From JBGVSA01 sp049840475 (lineage in GTDB: Bacteria > Pseudomonadota > Gammaproteobacteria > Burkholderiales > Rhodocyclaceae), in assembly GCA_049840475.1 (NCBI GenBank), contig JASGKX010000001.1, forward strand, positions 2,542,001 through 2,606,000: 64,000 nucleotides of DNA, written 5' to 3'. Below are positions 1 through 8,974 of this stretch, in pieces; position 1 is the stretch's first letter, and every line of letters starts with the position of its first letter. The translations under genes and the position numbers were made by a program. The notes under the pieces are model-generated. The model was given only the letters and a program-made list of their open reading frames with translations. It had not been told where the DNA came from and searched no databases.

Positions 1-946
1 GTCGCCCGAGATCGCCAAGCGCGTTGCGCAGGAGTTGATCGTGCAGGACAAGGTGCAGTTTCTCGCCGGCTTCGGGCTGACTCCGAACGCGATGGCCGTG
101 GCACCCATTGCCACGCAATCGAAGACGCCGATGGTGGTGATGAATGCGGCGACCGCCGCGATCACCACGGCTTCGCCATACATTGTGCGGTTCTCGTTCA
201 CGCTGCCGCAGATGACGGTGCCGATGGCGACCTGGGCGTCGAAGAACGGCATCAAGTCGGTCTATACGGTCGCCTCGGACTACGGCCCCGGCATCGATGC
301 GGAAGAAGCCTTCATCAAGGCCTTCAAGGCCAACGGGGGCAGCATCGTCGGTTCGGTGCGCGTGCCGCTCAAGAGCCCGGAGTTCGCACCTTTCGTGCAA
401 CGCGTGAAGGATGCCAAGCCGCAGGCGGTGTTCGTCTTCCTGCCAGCGGGCGAGCAGGGCATTGCCTTTATGAAGAGCTTTAACGAACGCGGGCTGGCGC
501 AGGCCGGCATCAAGGTGATCGCGCCGGGGGACCTCACCGACGACAACGTGCTCGAAGCAATGGGCGAGCCGATCGTTGGCGTGATCACCACGCACAATTA
601 CTCCGTGGCGCATGACTCGCCGGAGAACAAGGCTTTCCTGAAGGCCTTTGCGGATGCCAACGGCACCAGCATGCGGCCGAACTTCATGGCGGTGGCGGCC
701 TACGACGGCATGGCCGCGATCTATGAAACCGTGAGCAAGCTCAACGGCAAGATCGAAGGCGAAAAGGCCATGGACGTGCTGAAGAACTTCAAGACGGTGA
801 GCCCGCGCGGCCCGGTTGCGATCGACCCGGCCACGCGCGAGATCGTGGAGACGGTATACGTGCGCCGCGTCGAACGCCGCGACGGCAAGCTCTACAACGT
901 GGAGTTCGATTCCTTCCCGAACGTGAAGGATCCCACCAAAGAGTAA
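1..946 (+). CDS. ABC transporter substrate-binding protein, branched-chain amino acid type (5' partial)
   Basis: The reading frame is open to the left edge, so the signal peptide and N-terminal lobe start are missing; about 315 residues are visible. The visible part is a periplasmic type I binding fold of the Leu/Ile/Val (Peripla_BP_6) family: alternating Rossmann-like segments and a late lobe with the TTHNYS and AAYDGMAAIYE stretches typical of LivJ/LivK-like proteins. It is followed after about 60 bases by livH, livM, livG and livF, so it should deliver ligand to that importer. The ligand cannot be read from sequence: this family binds amino acids, amides, urea and aromatic acids. The family and operon role are secure; the substrate is open. 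Confidence 0.9.
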   Translation, partial: SPEIAKRVAQELIVQDKVQFLAGFGLTPNAMAVAPIATQSKTPMVVMNAATAAITTASPYIVRFSFTLPQMTVPMATWASKNGIKSVYTVASDYGPGIDAEEAFIKAFKANGGSIVGSVRVPLKSPEFAPFVQRVKDAKPQAVFVFLPAGEQGIAFMKSFNERGLAQAGIKVIAPGDLTDDNVLEAMGEPIVGVITTHNYSVAHDSPENKAFLKAFADANGTSMRPNFMAVAAYDGMAAIYETVSKLNGKIEGEKAMDVLKNFKTVSPRGPVAIDPATREIVETVYVRRVERRDGKLYNVEFDSFPNVKDPTKE

Positions 947-1008
947 GTCCGCTCCGGGCCGGCATCTGCGTGTCGGCCCGCACGATGCAGCAGCATGGAG
1001 TTCTTCGC

Positions 1009-1875
1009 ATGATCACCAGTTTTCTCGGTGTGCTGTTCGATGGCGTGGCCTACGGCAGCCTGTTGTTTCTCGTCAGCATCGGCCTGTCCGTCACGATGGG
1101 CCTGATGAACTTTATCAACCTCGCGCACGGCGCGTTCGCCATGTTGGGCGGGTACGTCACCGTGATGTTGATGACGCGCCTGGGCGTGCCGTTCCTTGTG
1201 ACTTTGCCGGCCGCGTTCTTCGCTTCTGCTGTGGTCGGTATCGTGCTTGAGCGAGCGCTGTATCGCCGCTTGCACGGTGCAAGCCCGCTCGATCAGGTGC
1301 TCTTCTCGATCGGCCTGACTTTCATGGCGGTGGCGGTGGCGACCTATATCTGGGGGTCGGGCCAGCAACCGGTGCGTCTGCCTGCTTTCCTGACCGGGCA
1401 GGTGCATGTATTGGGGCTCGATCTTGGTGCGTACCGCTTGTTCCTCATCGCGTTGGTGGTGGTGATCACGCTTGCTTTGGGCTACATGGTGGAGCGTACC
1501 CGCTTCGGTGCGCAGATCCGGGCGGCGGTCGACAACAAGGAAGCTGCCGCCGGCCTGGGCATCAACGTGGGCCGCGTGTTCGGCGTGACCTTTGCGCTCG
1601 GTTCCGGGCTTGCCGGCTTGGGCGGCGCTTTGGGCATCGATGTGCTCGGGCTCGATCCGACCTTCCCCATCAAGTACATGGTGTACTTCCTGCTGGTGGT
1701 GTCGGTGGGCGGCGCCGGTTCGATGAGGGGCGCGCTGGTGGCCGCCATCGTTCTCGGCGTTTTCGATGTGGCCGGCAAGTATTACGTGCCGGAGACGGGC
1801 GCTTTCATCATCTACGCGCTGATGGTGGTGCTGCTCCTTCTATTCCCGCGCGGACTCTACGGGAGACGCGCATGA
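1009..1875 (+). CDS. livH: Branched-chain amino acid-type ABC permease LivH
   Basis: This is a 288-residue inner-membrane permease of the LivH family, one half of the transmembrane channel of the importer. It is strongly hydrophobic throughout, with the family features GLMNFINLAHGAF near the N terminus and a G-rich loop (VGGAGSMRGA) near residue 240 that contacts the ATPase. I chose the ATG at 1009 because GGAG lies 8 bases upstream and the protein then starts like other LivH proteins; the frame is open for 13 codons further upstream. The stop overlaps the livM start (ATGA), implying translational coupling. Confidence 0.93.
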   Translation: MITSFLGVLFDGVAYGSLLFLVSIGLSVTMGLMNFINLAHGAFAMLGGYVTVMLMTRLGVPFLVTLPAAFFASAVVGIVLERALYRRLHGASPLDQVLFSIGLTFMAVAVATYIWGSGQQPVRLPAFLTGQVHVLGLDLGAYRLFLIALVVVITLALGYMVERTRFGAQIRAAVDNKEAAAGLGINVGRVFGVTFALGSGLAGLGGALGIDVLGLDPTFPIKYMVYFLLVVSVGGAGSMRGALVAAIVLGVFDVAGKYYVPETGAFIIYALMVVLLLLFPRGLYGRRA

Positions 1876-2903
1876 CGACCGCACAACTGGCAGCCATGTT
1901 CCTGCCCCGACAACACGAATCTTCGCTCCACAACGGTCTTGCCGACGGACGCTGGCGGGCGACCGAATGGGTGTTCTGGCTGGTGCTGCTCGCCGCGTAT
2001 TTTGTGTTCCCCGAGCGCCTGGTGCTGGGGAGCCAGATTCTCATCACCGCGTTGTTCGCACTGTCGCTGGACCTCATCCTTGGCTATGCCGGCATCGCGT
2101 CGCTGGGCCACGCGGCGTATTTCGGCATCGGCGCTTACGCGGCAGGACTACTGGCCAAGCATGGCTTTGGCGAGCCGCTGACCGGGTTGGCGGTGGCCGC
2201 GGCAGTGGCGGCGGTGGCGGGATACCTGGTGAGCTTTCTCATCGTGCGCGGCACCGACCTGACACGTCTGATGGTGACCATGGCTATCGGCATGGTGTGC
2301 TACGAAGCCGCCAACAAGGCGCATTCCATTACTGGTGGCGTGGACGGGCTCACCGGCGTGGTGATGAAGCCGGTCTTCGGCCTGTTCGAGTTTGGCTTCG
2401 ACGGCAAGGTGGCCTACCTCTACAGCCTCGTCGTGGCCTTCGTATTGTTCTGGGCCGTGCGACGCGTGATCCACTCGCCATTCGGTTTGTCGCTACGCGG
2501 CATCCGCGAAGGCGGGGCACGCATGCCGGCCATCGGGGCGCCGGTCAAGAAGCGCCTTGTCGCGGTATTTACGCTGTCGGCCGCGCTGGCGGGTGTCGCC
2601 GGCGCACTGATGGCGCAGACCACGCAGTTCGTGGCGCTGGACAGCTTGTCGTTTTCGCGGTCGGCTGAGTTGCTCATCATTCTGGTGCTGGGCGGAGCGG
2701 GGCGCTTGTACGGCGGCTTCGTCGGCGCGCTGGTGTTCATGGTGATGCAAAGCTGGCTGTCGGATATGAACCCGGTCTACTGGCAGTTCTGGATCGGCTT
2801 GCTGCTGGTGGTGATCGTGCTCTTTGCGCGCGGCGGCATTCTGGGTGGCATCGAGGTGTTGCGCGAGAAGGTTCGCTCCCGGCATCAGGAGGGCGCGCAA
2901 TGA
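1872..2903 (+). CDS. livM: Branched-chain amino acid-type ABC permease LivM
   Basis: A 343-residue second permease subunit of the Liv-type importer. After a polar N-terminal extension of about 30 residues come multiple membrane helices with the LivM signatures LDLILGYAGIASLGHAAYFG (about residues 65-85) and a later GGAGRLYGG loop. It forms the channel with LivH in the inner membrane and is energised by LivG and LivF. It overlaps livH by 4 bases and livG by 4 bases (ATGA at both ends), so the permease and ATPase genes are tightly coupled. The N-terminal extension is longer than in many homologues, but no better internal start is evident. Confidence 0.92.
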   Translation: MTTAQLAAMFLPRQHESSLHNGLADGRWRATEWVFWLVLLAAYFVFPERLVLGSQILITALFALSLDLILGYAGIASLGHAAYFGIGAYAAGLLAKHGFGEPLTGLAVAAAVAAVAGYLVSFLIVRGTDLTRLMVTMAIGMVCYEAANKAHSITGGVDGLTGVVMKPVFGLFEFGFDGKVAYLYSLVVAFVLFWAVRRVIHSPFGLSLRGIREGGARMPAIGAPVKKRLVAVFTLSAALAGVAGALMAQTTQFVALDSLSFSRSAELLIILVLGGAGRLYGGFVGALVFMVMQSWLSDMNPVYWQFWIGLLLVVIVLFARGGILGGIEVLREKVRSRHQEGAQ

Positions 2904-3658
2904 CGCCGCAGTATGTTCTGCGCACCGAAAGCCTGTGCCGACAGTTCGGCACCTTCAAGGCCAATAGTGATGTATCGATCGCCTTGCCGCACGGTGCGCG
3001 CCATGCACTGATCGGGCCTAACGGCGCGGGCAAGACCACGCTCATCAACATGCTTACCGGCGCACTGCCGCCGAGTGCGGGGCAGGTGTTTCTGCGCGAA
3101 GAGAACATCACGGCATTGCCGCAGCATGTGCGCGTCAAGCGAGGACTCACGCGTACCTTCCAGATCAACACGCTGTTCTGGGGGCTGACGGTGCTCGAAT
3201 CTGTCCTGCTGGCGATCTGCGAGCGCAAGGGCGTGGCGACCGCATGGTGGCGGCCGCTGTCGCAGCGTACCGAGGAGATCGAAGAGGCTATGACCCTACT
3301 GCGTCAGTTGCATCTGGAACGCGATGCGCAGCGCATTACGCGCAGCTTGCCATATGGCCGCCAGCGGCTCGTCGAGATCGCCCTGGCGTTGGCGACGAAA
3401 CCTTCAGTGCTGTTGCTGGACGAACCCGCGGCGGGCATTCCGGCGGGCGAGAGCAGGGAGATCTTTGAAGTGCTGGCGGCGTTGCCGAGCGACGTTTCGA
3501 TCCTCTTCATCGAGCATGACATGGACATTGTGTTTCGTTTCGCCCAGCGCATCACCGTGCTGGTAGGCGGCAAAGTGCTGACCGATGGCTCCCCGGCCGA
3601 CATCGCCGCCGATCCACGCGTGAAGGAGGTTTATCTCGGAGAGGCCGAACATGTCTGA
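2900..3658 (+). CDS. livG: Branched-chain amino acid-type ABC transporter ATPase LivG
   Basis: A 252-residue cytoplasmic ATPase. Walker A is GPNGAGKT (residues 39-46), Walker B is LLLDEPAAGI and the switch histidine is in IEHDMD. The ABC signature reads LPYGRQR instead of the usual LSYGQQR of LivG proteins, a mild deviation worth noting although the neighbouring residues are normal. It pairs with LivF as a heterodimer driving LivH/LivM. The gene overlaps livM by 4 bases and livF by 8 bases. Confidence 0.93.
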   Translation: MTPQYVLRTESLCRQFGTFKANSDVSIALPHGARHALIGPNGAGKTTLINMLTGALPPSAGQVFLREENITALPQHVRVKRGLTRTFQINTLFWGLTVLESVLLAICERKGVATAWWRPLSQRTEEIEEAMTLLRQLHLERDAQRITRSLPYGRQRLVEIALALATKPSVLLLDEPAAGIPAGESREIFEVLAALPSDVSILFIEHDMDIVFRFAQRITVLVGGKVLTDGSPADIAADPRVKEVYLGEAEHV

Positions 3659-4355
3659 GAAGCTGCTGGCGCTGGACAATGTGCGCGCCGGTTACGGCGA
3701 CGCGGTGGTGCTCGAAGGTATATCGCTGGCCCTCGAAGAAGGCGACAGCCTGGCTCTGCTTGGCCGCAATGGCATGGGCAAGACCACGCTGATCACGACG
3801 CTGATGGGGCTCACGCGCCTGCATGGTGGTTCTGTGCGCTGGCGTGGCGACGAAATCGGGCGAGCCCCCATTTTCCGCCGCGCACGCATGGGGCTGGGTT
3901 GGGTGCCACAGGAGCGCCACATGTTCCCGTCGCTCACCGTCGAAGAGCATCTGACTTCCGTCGCGCGCCCTGGGCGATGGGACCTGAAAGCGGCGTACGA
4001 ACTCTTCCCGCGATTACAGGAGCGCCGTGCCAACATGGGCAACCAACTCTCCGGCGGCGAGCAGCAGATGGTCGCCATCGCCCGCGCGTTGATGATCAAC
4101 CCGAGTCTTCTGCTGCTGGACGAGCCGATGGAGGGCCTGGCGCCCGTGATCGTGCAGGAGCTCATGGCGGCGGTGCGCAGGATGATCTCGGAAGGCGGCA
4201 TGGCGGTCATCGTGGTCGAACAACACGCCCGCCTGGCGCTGTCGCTCACGCGGCAAGCCATCGTGCTGGAACGCGGCCGCATCGTGCATCGCGGCAGCAG
4301 TCAGGCCTTGCTGGACGAACCGGAACAGGTGCAGCGCTACCTTTCGGTGCACTGA
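3651..4355 (+). CDS. livF: Branched-chain amino acid-type ABC transporter ATPase LivF
   Basis: A 234-residue ATPase, the second nucleotide-binding subunit of the importer. Walker A is GRNGMGKT (residues 38-45), the signature is LSGGEQQ and Walker B is LLLLDEPMEGL, followed by VVEQH; this is a textbook LivF pattern, including the GRNGMGKTT variant of Walker A. It starts inside the last codons of livG (8-base overlap) behind GGAGAGG. It is the last gene of the visible operon; no clear hairpin terminator separates it from the brn promoter. Confidence 0.94.
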   Translation: MSEKLLALDNVRAGYGDAVVLEGISLALEEGDSLALLGRNGMGKTTLITTLMGLTRLHGGSVRWRGDEIGRAPIFRRARMGLGWVPQERHMFPSLTVEEHLTSVARPGRWDLKAAYELFPRLQERRANMGNQLSGGEQQMVAIARALMINPSLLLLDEPMEGLAPVIVQELMAAVRRMISEGGMAVIVVEQHARLALSLTRQAIVLERGRIVHRGSSQALLDEPEQVQRYLSVH

Positions 4356-4366
4356 AGCCGACACCA

Positions 4367-4394
4367 TTGCCTTTGCTCAAAACGTAGCTACAAT
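4367..4394 (+). promoter_or_regulatory. Putative sigma-70 promoter of brnTA
   Basis: TTGCCT and TACAAT separated by 16 bases, about 40 bases before brnT. The segment between -10 and the start contains an inverted CCGGC/GCCGG pair (about 4412-4433), a possible site for autorepression by the BrnT-BrnA complex, as is known for this family. Inference from pattern only. Confidence 0.45.
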
Positions 4395-4432
4395 TTGAAT
4401 GTTGCACGGCGTCCGGCCACTACACTCGCCGG

Positions 4433-4705
4433 ATGATTTCATATGACGATGTCAAGCGCGTCGCGAACCTGAAGAAACATGGTTTCGACTTCGTCGGGGC
4501 AGAGGTGATTTTTGAGGGATGGACATTAACTCGTGAAGATCGACGAGGGATATATGGCGAACAACGCTTGCAGACGCTAGGCGCGTGGCATGGTGTTGTT
4601 GTAGTGGTTGTTCATACGCCACGCGACGAAGTCGATCACATCATTTCCATCAGAAAGGCCGAGCGGCATGAAGAACGTATCTACTGGCAATACTGCACCG
4701 GCTGA
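4433..4705 (+). CDS. brnT: BrnT family toxin (type II toxin-antitoxin, ribonuclease)
   Basis: A 90-residue protein of the BrnT (DUF497) family, ribonuclease toxins with a RelE-like fold. Matching features are the N-terminal YDDVKRVANLKKHGFDF helix region, EDRRGIYGEQR in the middle, and the C-terminal RKAERHEERIYWQY, a strong signature of the family. It overlaps the downstream antitoxin gene by 38 bases, the standard BrnT-BrnA order with the toxin first. The base composition here is visibly poorer in G+C than in the flanking liv and aroG genes, consistent with an acquired module. Confidence 0.88.
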   Translation: MISYDDVKRVANLKKHGFDFVGAEVIFEGWTLTREDRRGIYGEQRLQTLGAWHGVVVVVVHTPRDEVDHIISIRKAERHEERIYWQYCTG

Positions 4706-5003
4706 TCAGACGGATTGGCAACGCGTGCGCTCAACGGGGAGGGAGAATGTCCCGCCTGACGCCGACAACCCACAAACAACGGAGAACGATTGGGAGGATG
4801 CCATCGTCCGCAAGGCGGGGGTCGAAGTCGGACGCGTTCGCCGCGGCCCCCAGAAGTCCCCGACCAAGGTTCTGGTGTCGATTCGCTATTCGCCGGATGT
4901 CCTTGATCGTTTCCGCGCCAGCGGCGACGGATGGCAGGCTCGCATGGACGCAGCCCTGCGTGACTGGCTGGAACACCATAAGCCTGAGGACATCGCGCGC
5001 TGA
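4668..5003 (+). CDS. brnA: BrnA family antitoxin
   Basis: A 111-residue antitoxin partner of BrnT. The ATG at 4668 (MKNVSTG...) lies inside brnT; the frame is open further upstream, but that part only shadows the toxin gene. The N-terminal half is polar and probably disordered, including the family-typical DWEDAIV stretch; the C-terminal half (VSIRYSPDVLDRFRASGDGW..MDAALRDWL) is the ribbon-helix-helix-like DNA-binding segment of BrnA. By family knowledge it neutralises BrnT and represses the operon with it. BrnA antitoxins vary greatly in the N-terminal half, so the exact start is less certain than the identity. Confidence 0.85.
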   Translation: MKNVSTGNTAPADQTDWQRVRSTGRENVPPDADNPQTTENDWEDAIVRKAGVEVGRVRRGPQKSPTKVLVSIRYSPDVLDRFRASGDGWQARMDAALRDWLEHHKPEDIAR

Positions 5004-5097
5004 ATCACACCGCCCAATCGGGGCCATAGGCAAGCGCAAGCGTGCTCTACGCTAGAATGGAGCACTTTTTTCTTCTGCCAGGCCCCGAGAGCTTCAC

Positions 5098-6180
5098 ATG
5101 AACGCCCTGACCAAGCTGCATATCGACGACGTCCGTATCCGCGAAATCAAGGAACTGGCGCCGCCCGCGCATGTGCTGCGCGAATTTCCGGTCACCGAGC
5201 GTTCGGCACAGACGACGTTTGAGGCACGCACGGCGATCCACCGCATTCTGTTCGGTGCCGATGACCGTCTGATGGTGATCGTAGGACCGTGTTCGATCCA
5301 CGATACCGATGCCGCGCTTGAATATGCCCGCCGCCTCAAGGCGCAGGCCGACCGCCTGAAGGACGACCTGCTGGTGGTGATGCGCGTCTATTTCGAGAAG
5401 CCGCGCACCACGGTGGGGTGGAAGGGGCTTATCAATGACCCATTCCTGGACAACAGCTTCAAGATCAACGAAGGCCTGCGCATCGCGCGCAAGCTGCTGT
5501 CGGAGATCAACGAGATCGGGCTGCCGGCGGCGACCGAGTTCCTCGACATGATTACGCCGCAGTACTTCGCGGACTTCATCTCGTGGGGTGCGATCGGCGC
5601 GCGCACGACCGAAAGCCAGGTGCACCGCGAGCTGGCTTCGGGCCTGTCGTGCCCGGTGGGCTTCAAGAACGGCACCGATGGCAATCTGTGCATCGCCATC
5701 GACGCGATCAAGGCTGCACAGGCGCCGCACCACTTTCTGTCGGTCACCAAGGCGGGCCATTCGGCGATCGTGTCGACATCTGGCAACGAGGACTGCCACG
5801 TGATCCTGCGTGGCGGCAAGGAACCCAACTACGACGCGGCCAATGTCAACAAGGCTTGCACGGAACTTGCAGCAGCAGGGGTGCCGGCCAAGCTGATGGT
5901 GGACTTCTCGCATGCCAACAGCCGCAAGAAGTACGAATTGCAAATCGACGTGGCGCGCGACGTTGCCGAGCAGCTTGCCAACGGCGACGACCGCATCATG
6001 GGCATCATGTGCGAATCGCACCTGAATGCAGGTCGCCAGGACCTTGTGCCGGGCGCTAAGCTGGAATACGGCAAGAGCATCACCGACGGCTGCATCGGTT
6101 GGGAAGACACCGTCGGCGTGCTCGATGTGCTGGCCGAGGCCGTGCGTCAGCGCCGGCTCAAGCTGGCAACGCGCGAATAA
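5098..6180 (+). CDS. aroG: 3-deoxy-7-phosphoheptulonate (DAHP) synthase, class I AroG type
   Basis: A 360-residue cytoplasmic enzyme that condenses phosphoenolpyruvate with erythrose-4-phosphate, the first step of aromatic amino acid biosynthesis. It aligns by eye along its whole length with E. coli AroG: IGPCSIHD-like (IVGPCSIHD), EKPRTTVGWKGLINDP, GARTTESQVHRELASGLS, SVTKAGHSAIV and DFSHANS, which supply substrate- and metal-binding residues. The N-terminal segment (VRIREIKELAPP) is the part involved in feedback inhibition in this family. It most resembles the phenylalanine-sensitive AroG paralogue, but the effector cannot be settled here. It stands alone, with its own upstream gap. Confidence 0.95.
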   Translation: MNALTKLHIDDVRIREIKELAPPAHVLREFPVTERSAQTTFEARTAIHRILFGADDRLMVIVGPCSIHDTDAALEYARRLKAQADRLKDDLLVVMRVYFEKPRTTVGWKGLINDPFLDNSFKINEGLRIARKLLSEINEIGLPAATEFLDMITPQYFADFISWGAIGARTTESQVHRELASGLSCPVGFKNGTDGNLCIAIDAIKAAQAPHHFLSVTKAGHSAIVSTSGNEDCHVILRGGKEPNYDAANVNKACTELAAAGVPAKLMVDFSHANSRKKYELQIDVARDVAEQLANGDDRIMGIMCESHLNAGRQDLVPGAKLEYGKSITDGCIGWEDTVGVLDVLAEAVRQRRLKLATRE

Positions 6181-6449
6181 TCGCAGGGCGCGTGTTCGCG
6201 TAAGGCTGCGCGGGCCGTTCGGTCCGCCAGCGCTGGAACGTGCAGGGGATTTTGCGCCTGCGTGGATAGTGTTCATGGTGCGGCCGAGATTGCGGCGGCA
6301 ACCGATGTTGCGCTAACCTCGCGGGCGATGCTGCCGTATGTGATGATTCATTTTGTAACAATGCGGCATCTATGATGTCCTTCACCGCCGCGGTTTGGCT
6401 CGTCGCGGCGATGCAAGCTCACACATTCTTCAACCGGATGGAGGCTTGT

Positions 6450-7676
6450 ATGTTTCAACTCGCATCGGCACTGCCTTCCAGCGTTCTGGAGCGTAAGGTC
6501 GAATCGTTCATCGAATCGTGGCGTGGTCTGGAAGGGCTGCCGCTGGCGGTGGAGTTGTGGAACGGCAAGCGTTTCGAACTCAACTCCGATCCGGCGGTCA
6601 CCCTGCGTGTCAATTCGGCCAGGCTGCTGACCCAACTGCAGCACCCCAATCTCGACGGTCTCGGCGAAGCCTATGCCGAAGGCCTCATCGACGTGCAGGG
6701 GCATATCCGCGAGGTGTTCAACGTGGTGGCTCGACTCGTCGAGCACTTTGGCGAGGCCAGCCGTCCGAAGGTGGCCGAGCACAAGCACACCAAGAGGGTT
6801 GACGCCGAGTCGATCGAATACCACTACGACGTCTCCAACGATTTCTACCGCGCCTGGCTCGATGAGCAGATGGTGTATTCGTGCGCATACTTCCGCAGTC
6901 CGTACGACACGCTGGAACAGGCGCAGATCCAGAAGCTCGACCACATCCTGACCAAGATTCAGGTCAAGCCGGGCGAGCGTCTGCTCGATATCGGCTGCGG
7001 ATGGGGCGCATTGGTGCTGCGCGCGGCACAGAAATACGGCGCCCATTGCGTGGGCGTGACGTTGTCGCATCGGCAGTTCGAACTGGCCACCCAGCGAGTG
7101 AAGGACGCCGGGCTCGAAGGGCAGGTGGAAATCCGCCTGCAGGACTACCGCGACGTGAAGGGCTCGTTCGACAAGATCACCAGCGTGGGTATGTTCGAAC
7201 ACGTCGGCCTGAAGAACCTGCGCGGCTATTTCACGCACATTCATGACTTGCTGCGCGATGGCGGCGTCGTGCTCAACCATGGCATCACGTCGAGCGACCC
7301 CGAGTCGGGAGAGACCCCGTTTGGCGGCGGCCGCTTCATCGACCGCTACGTGTTCCCCAATGGCGAGCTGCCGCACATCAGCCTCGCGCTTAAAGAACTG
7401 GCGGCGGGCGGTCTGGAAGCCACCGACGTCGAGAATCTTCGCCTGCATTACGCGCAGACGCTCGATCACTGGACGGATCGTTTCGAGGCCAACGACGCCA
7501 AGCTGCTGGAGATGGTCGGCGACAAGCGCTTCCGCATCTGGCGCGCGTATCTGGCCGGCTGCGCCTACGGCTTCCGCCACAACTGGATGGCGTTGCACCA
7601 GATCGTGGCCGTCAAGCTCGGCAAACCGGAAGACAGCCCTCTACCGATGACGCGCGACTATATGTACGTGCGCTGA
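6450..7676 (+). CDS. cfa: Cyclopropane-fatty-acyl-phospholipid synthase
   Basis: A 408-residue SAM-dependent enzyme that adds a methylene bridge to unsaturated acyl chains of membrane phospholipids, a stationary-phase and acid-stress membrane modification. The SAM-binding motif LLDIGCGWGAL lies at residues 178-188 and the family cysteine is in SCAYF (Cys145); FEHVGLKN and the C-terminal FRIWRAYLAGCAYGF are typical. The ATG at 6450 follows GGAGG by 5 bases; the frame is open 26 codons upstream, but that extension lacks any family match. It converges on the LysR gene, with a shared hairpin terminator between them. Confidence 0.93.
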   Translation: MFQLASALPSSVLERKVESFIESWRGLEGLPLAVELWNGKRFELNSDPAVTLRVNSARLLTQLQHPNLDGLGEAYAEGLIDVQGHIREVFNVVARLVEHFGEASRPKVAEHKHTKRVDAESIEYHYDVSNDFYRAWLDEQMVYSCAYFRSPYDTLEQAQIQKLDHILTKIQVKPGERLLDIGCGWGALVLRAAQKYGAHCVGVTLSHRQFELATQRVKDAGLEGQVEIRLQDYRDVKGSFDKITSVGMFEHVGLKNLRGYFTHIHDLLRDGGVVLNHGITSSDPESGETPFGGGRFIDRYVFPNGELPHISLALKELAAGGLEATDVENLRLHYAQTLDHWTDRFEANDAKLLEMVGDKRFRIWRAYLAGCAYGFRHNWMALHQIVAVKLGKPEDSPLPMTRDYMYVR

Positions 7677-7698
7677 CGCGGTATCCGCGCTTTCAAAC

Positions 7699-7725
7699 AA
7701 AAACGGCTGGCGTGTGCCAGCCGTT
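7699..7725 (-). terminator. Rho-independent terminator between cfa and the LysR gene
   Basis: A perfect 10-bp stem (arms 7702-7711 and 7716-7725, loop GTGT). The minus strand carries the T-tract (A-run at 7699-7703), so it best terminates the LysR gene; the + side has only a weak T-run for cfa. The stem core CGGCTGGC/GCCAGCCG recurs at 14017-14038. Confidence 0.8.
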
Positions 7726-7748
7726 GTCGTGTTCTACGGATGTGCGCG

Positions 7749-8660
7749 TTACGCCTCGATCGGCGCGCTCATTGGCGGGGCTTCGGACAGAACGTCCTCG
7801 ATCACTTCCATGAAGATCCGCTTGATCGGATCATCCAGTGACGTCCACGCCAGCCCGACGCTGGAATAGTAGTCGGGCAGATCGAGCGGCCGCAGGGCCA
7901 GCCCCGGCATGGTCGCCACGGCCGTCAGCGAAGGCAGTATGCCGATCCCCATGCCGGCCGCGACCAGCGCAATCATGGTGGTGAATTCCCCTAACTCCTT
8001 GGTGACACGCAGCGTCAGCCCTTGCCGCTGGAAGGCCATCAGCAGGCCGTCATATAAACCGGGTGCAAAACGACGGGCCAACACAAAGACGCCGTACTCG
8101 GACAGGTCTTGCAGCGAGATGGCCGCGCGACCGCTCAACGCGTGGTCTGCCGGCAAGGCGACGAGGAAGGGTTCGCGGATCAACTCGCGTGTCTGGATGC
8201 CGCGGGCGTCCAGCGGAAGACGCACGAACCCGAAGTCGATGCGGCCGTCACGCAATGCGGTGACCTGATCGGGTGAGGGCATGTCCTTGGTGATGAGTTC
8301 GATATCCGGGTAGCGGACATGCATTCGTCGGATGAGCCGTGGAAGAAAATGCGGCACGACCGACGAGACCTCTCCGAGCCGCAAGCTGCCGATCTCGCCG
8401 TTGTGAGCATTGCGTACGCGTTGCACGGCACGGTGCGCCTGGTCCAGCGTGGCGCGCGCCTCCGGCAGAAAAATGCTACCGGCATGACTGAGCGAAACCC
8501 GGTGCCGGTCCCGCTCGAACAACACCACGCCCAGTTCTTCTTCCAGTGACTTGATCTGCATGCTCAGCGCTGGCTGAACGATGTGCAGACGCTCTGCTGC
8601 GCGCCCGAAATGGAGCTCTTCCGCAAGGGCGACGAATGCACGCAAGTGCTTCAGTTCCAT
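7749..8660 (-). CDS. LysR-family transcriptional regulator of the adjacent sugar-acid module
   Basis: A 303-residue LysR-type regulator. The N-terminal winged helix-turn-helix is clear (MELKHLRAFVALAEELHFGRAAERLHIVQPALS, continuing with QIKSLEEELG), followed by the two-lobed effector domain. I chose the ATG at 8660 because LysR proteins begin with M-x-L-x-x-L-R-x-F; the frame continues 19 codons upstream without similarity. It is divergently transcribed from the enolase-family/SDR/TRAP genes across 314 bases, the usual arrangement in which a LysR protein controls its divergent neighbour. The inducer is unknown; a sugar acid or its derivative is the obvious guess from the neighbours. Confidence 0.88.
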   Translation of the reverse strand: MELKHLRAFVALAEELHFGRAAERLHIVQPALSMQIKSLEEELGVVLFERDRHRVSLSHAGSIFLPEARATLDQAHRAVQRVRNAHNGEIGSLRLGEVSSVVPHFLPRLIRRMHVRYPDIELITKDMPSPDQVTALRDGRIDFGFVRLPLDARGIQTRELIREPFLVALPADHALSGRAAISLQDLSEYGVFVLARRFAPGLYDGLLMAFQRQGLTLRVTKELGEFTTMIALVAAGMGIGILPSLTAVATMPGLALRPLDLPDYYSSVGLAWTSLDDPIKRIFMEVIEDVLSEAPPMSAPIEA

Positions 8661-8974
8661 GACTCGAATTCCTGTCTGCAACGACAGAAGTCTGGCCGCT
8701 CCTTTTTTTGATGACAAGCTCTGGAGATGATCTTTGTCAGAGGTTGTGCGTTACCAGACTCATGCGTAACACCATGAAAGAACGGGTGAATATTCAAAGC
8801 TGCGCACTTATTGCGGGGCGTGATCACGGAATCACGAAATACGATTTCCGTGTGTTTTTCGTTGATGGTCTAGTGCACCTCATGTTGTGCGCGCGCTTTC
8901 TCGGTTCGCACCGGGTGGTCGCGATAACGCACATGTCATGAGATTTCTGTCTTCCATCCATCAAGCGAATACAA
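8661..8974. other. Divergent regulatory region of the sugar-acid module
   Basis: 314 bases without a convincing gene. An inverted repeat with arms CACGGAA (8825-8831) and TTCCGTG (8846-8852) surrounds an inner AATC/GATT pair; this is the best candidate for the LysR operator. No confident -35/-10 pair was found for either direction, and the dehydratase start at 8975 has no strong ribosome-binding site. Confidence 0.45.
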
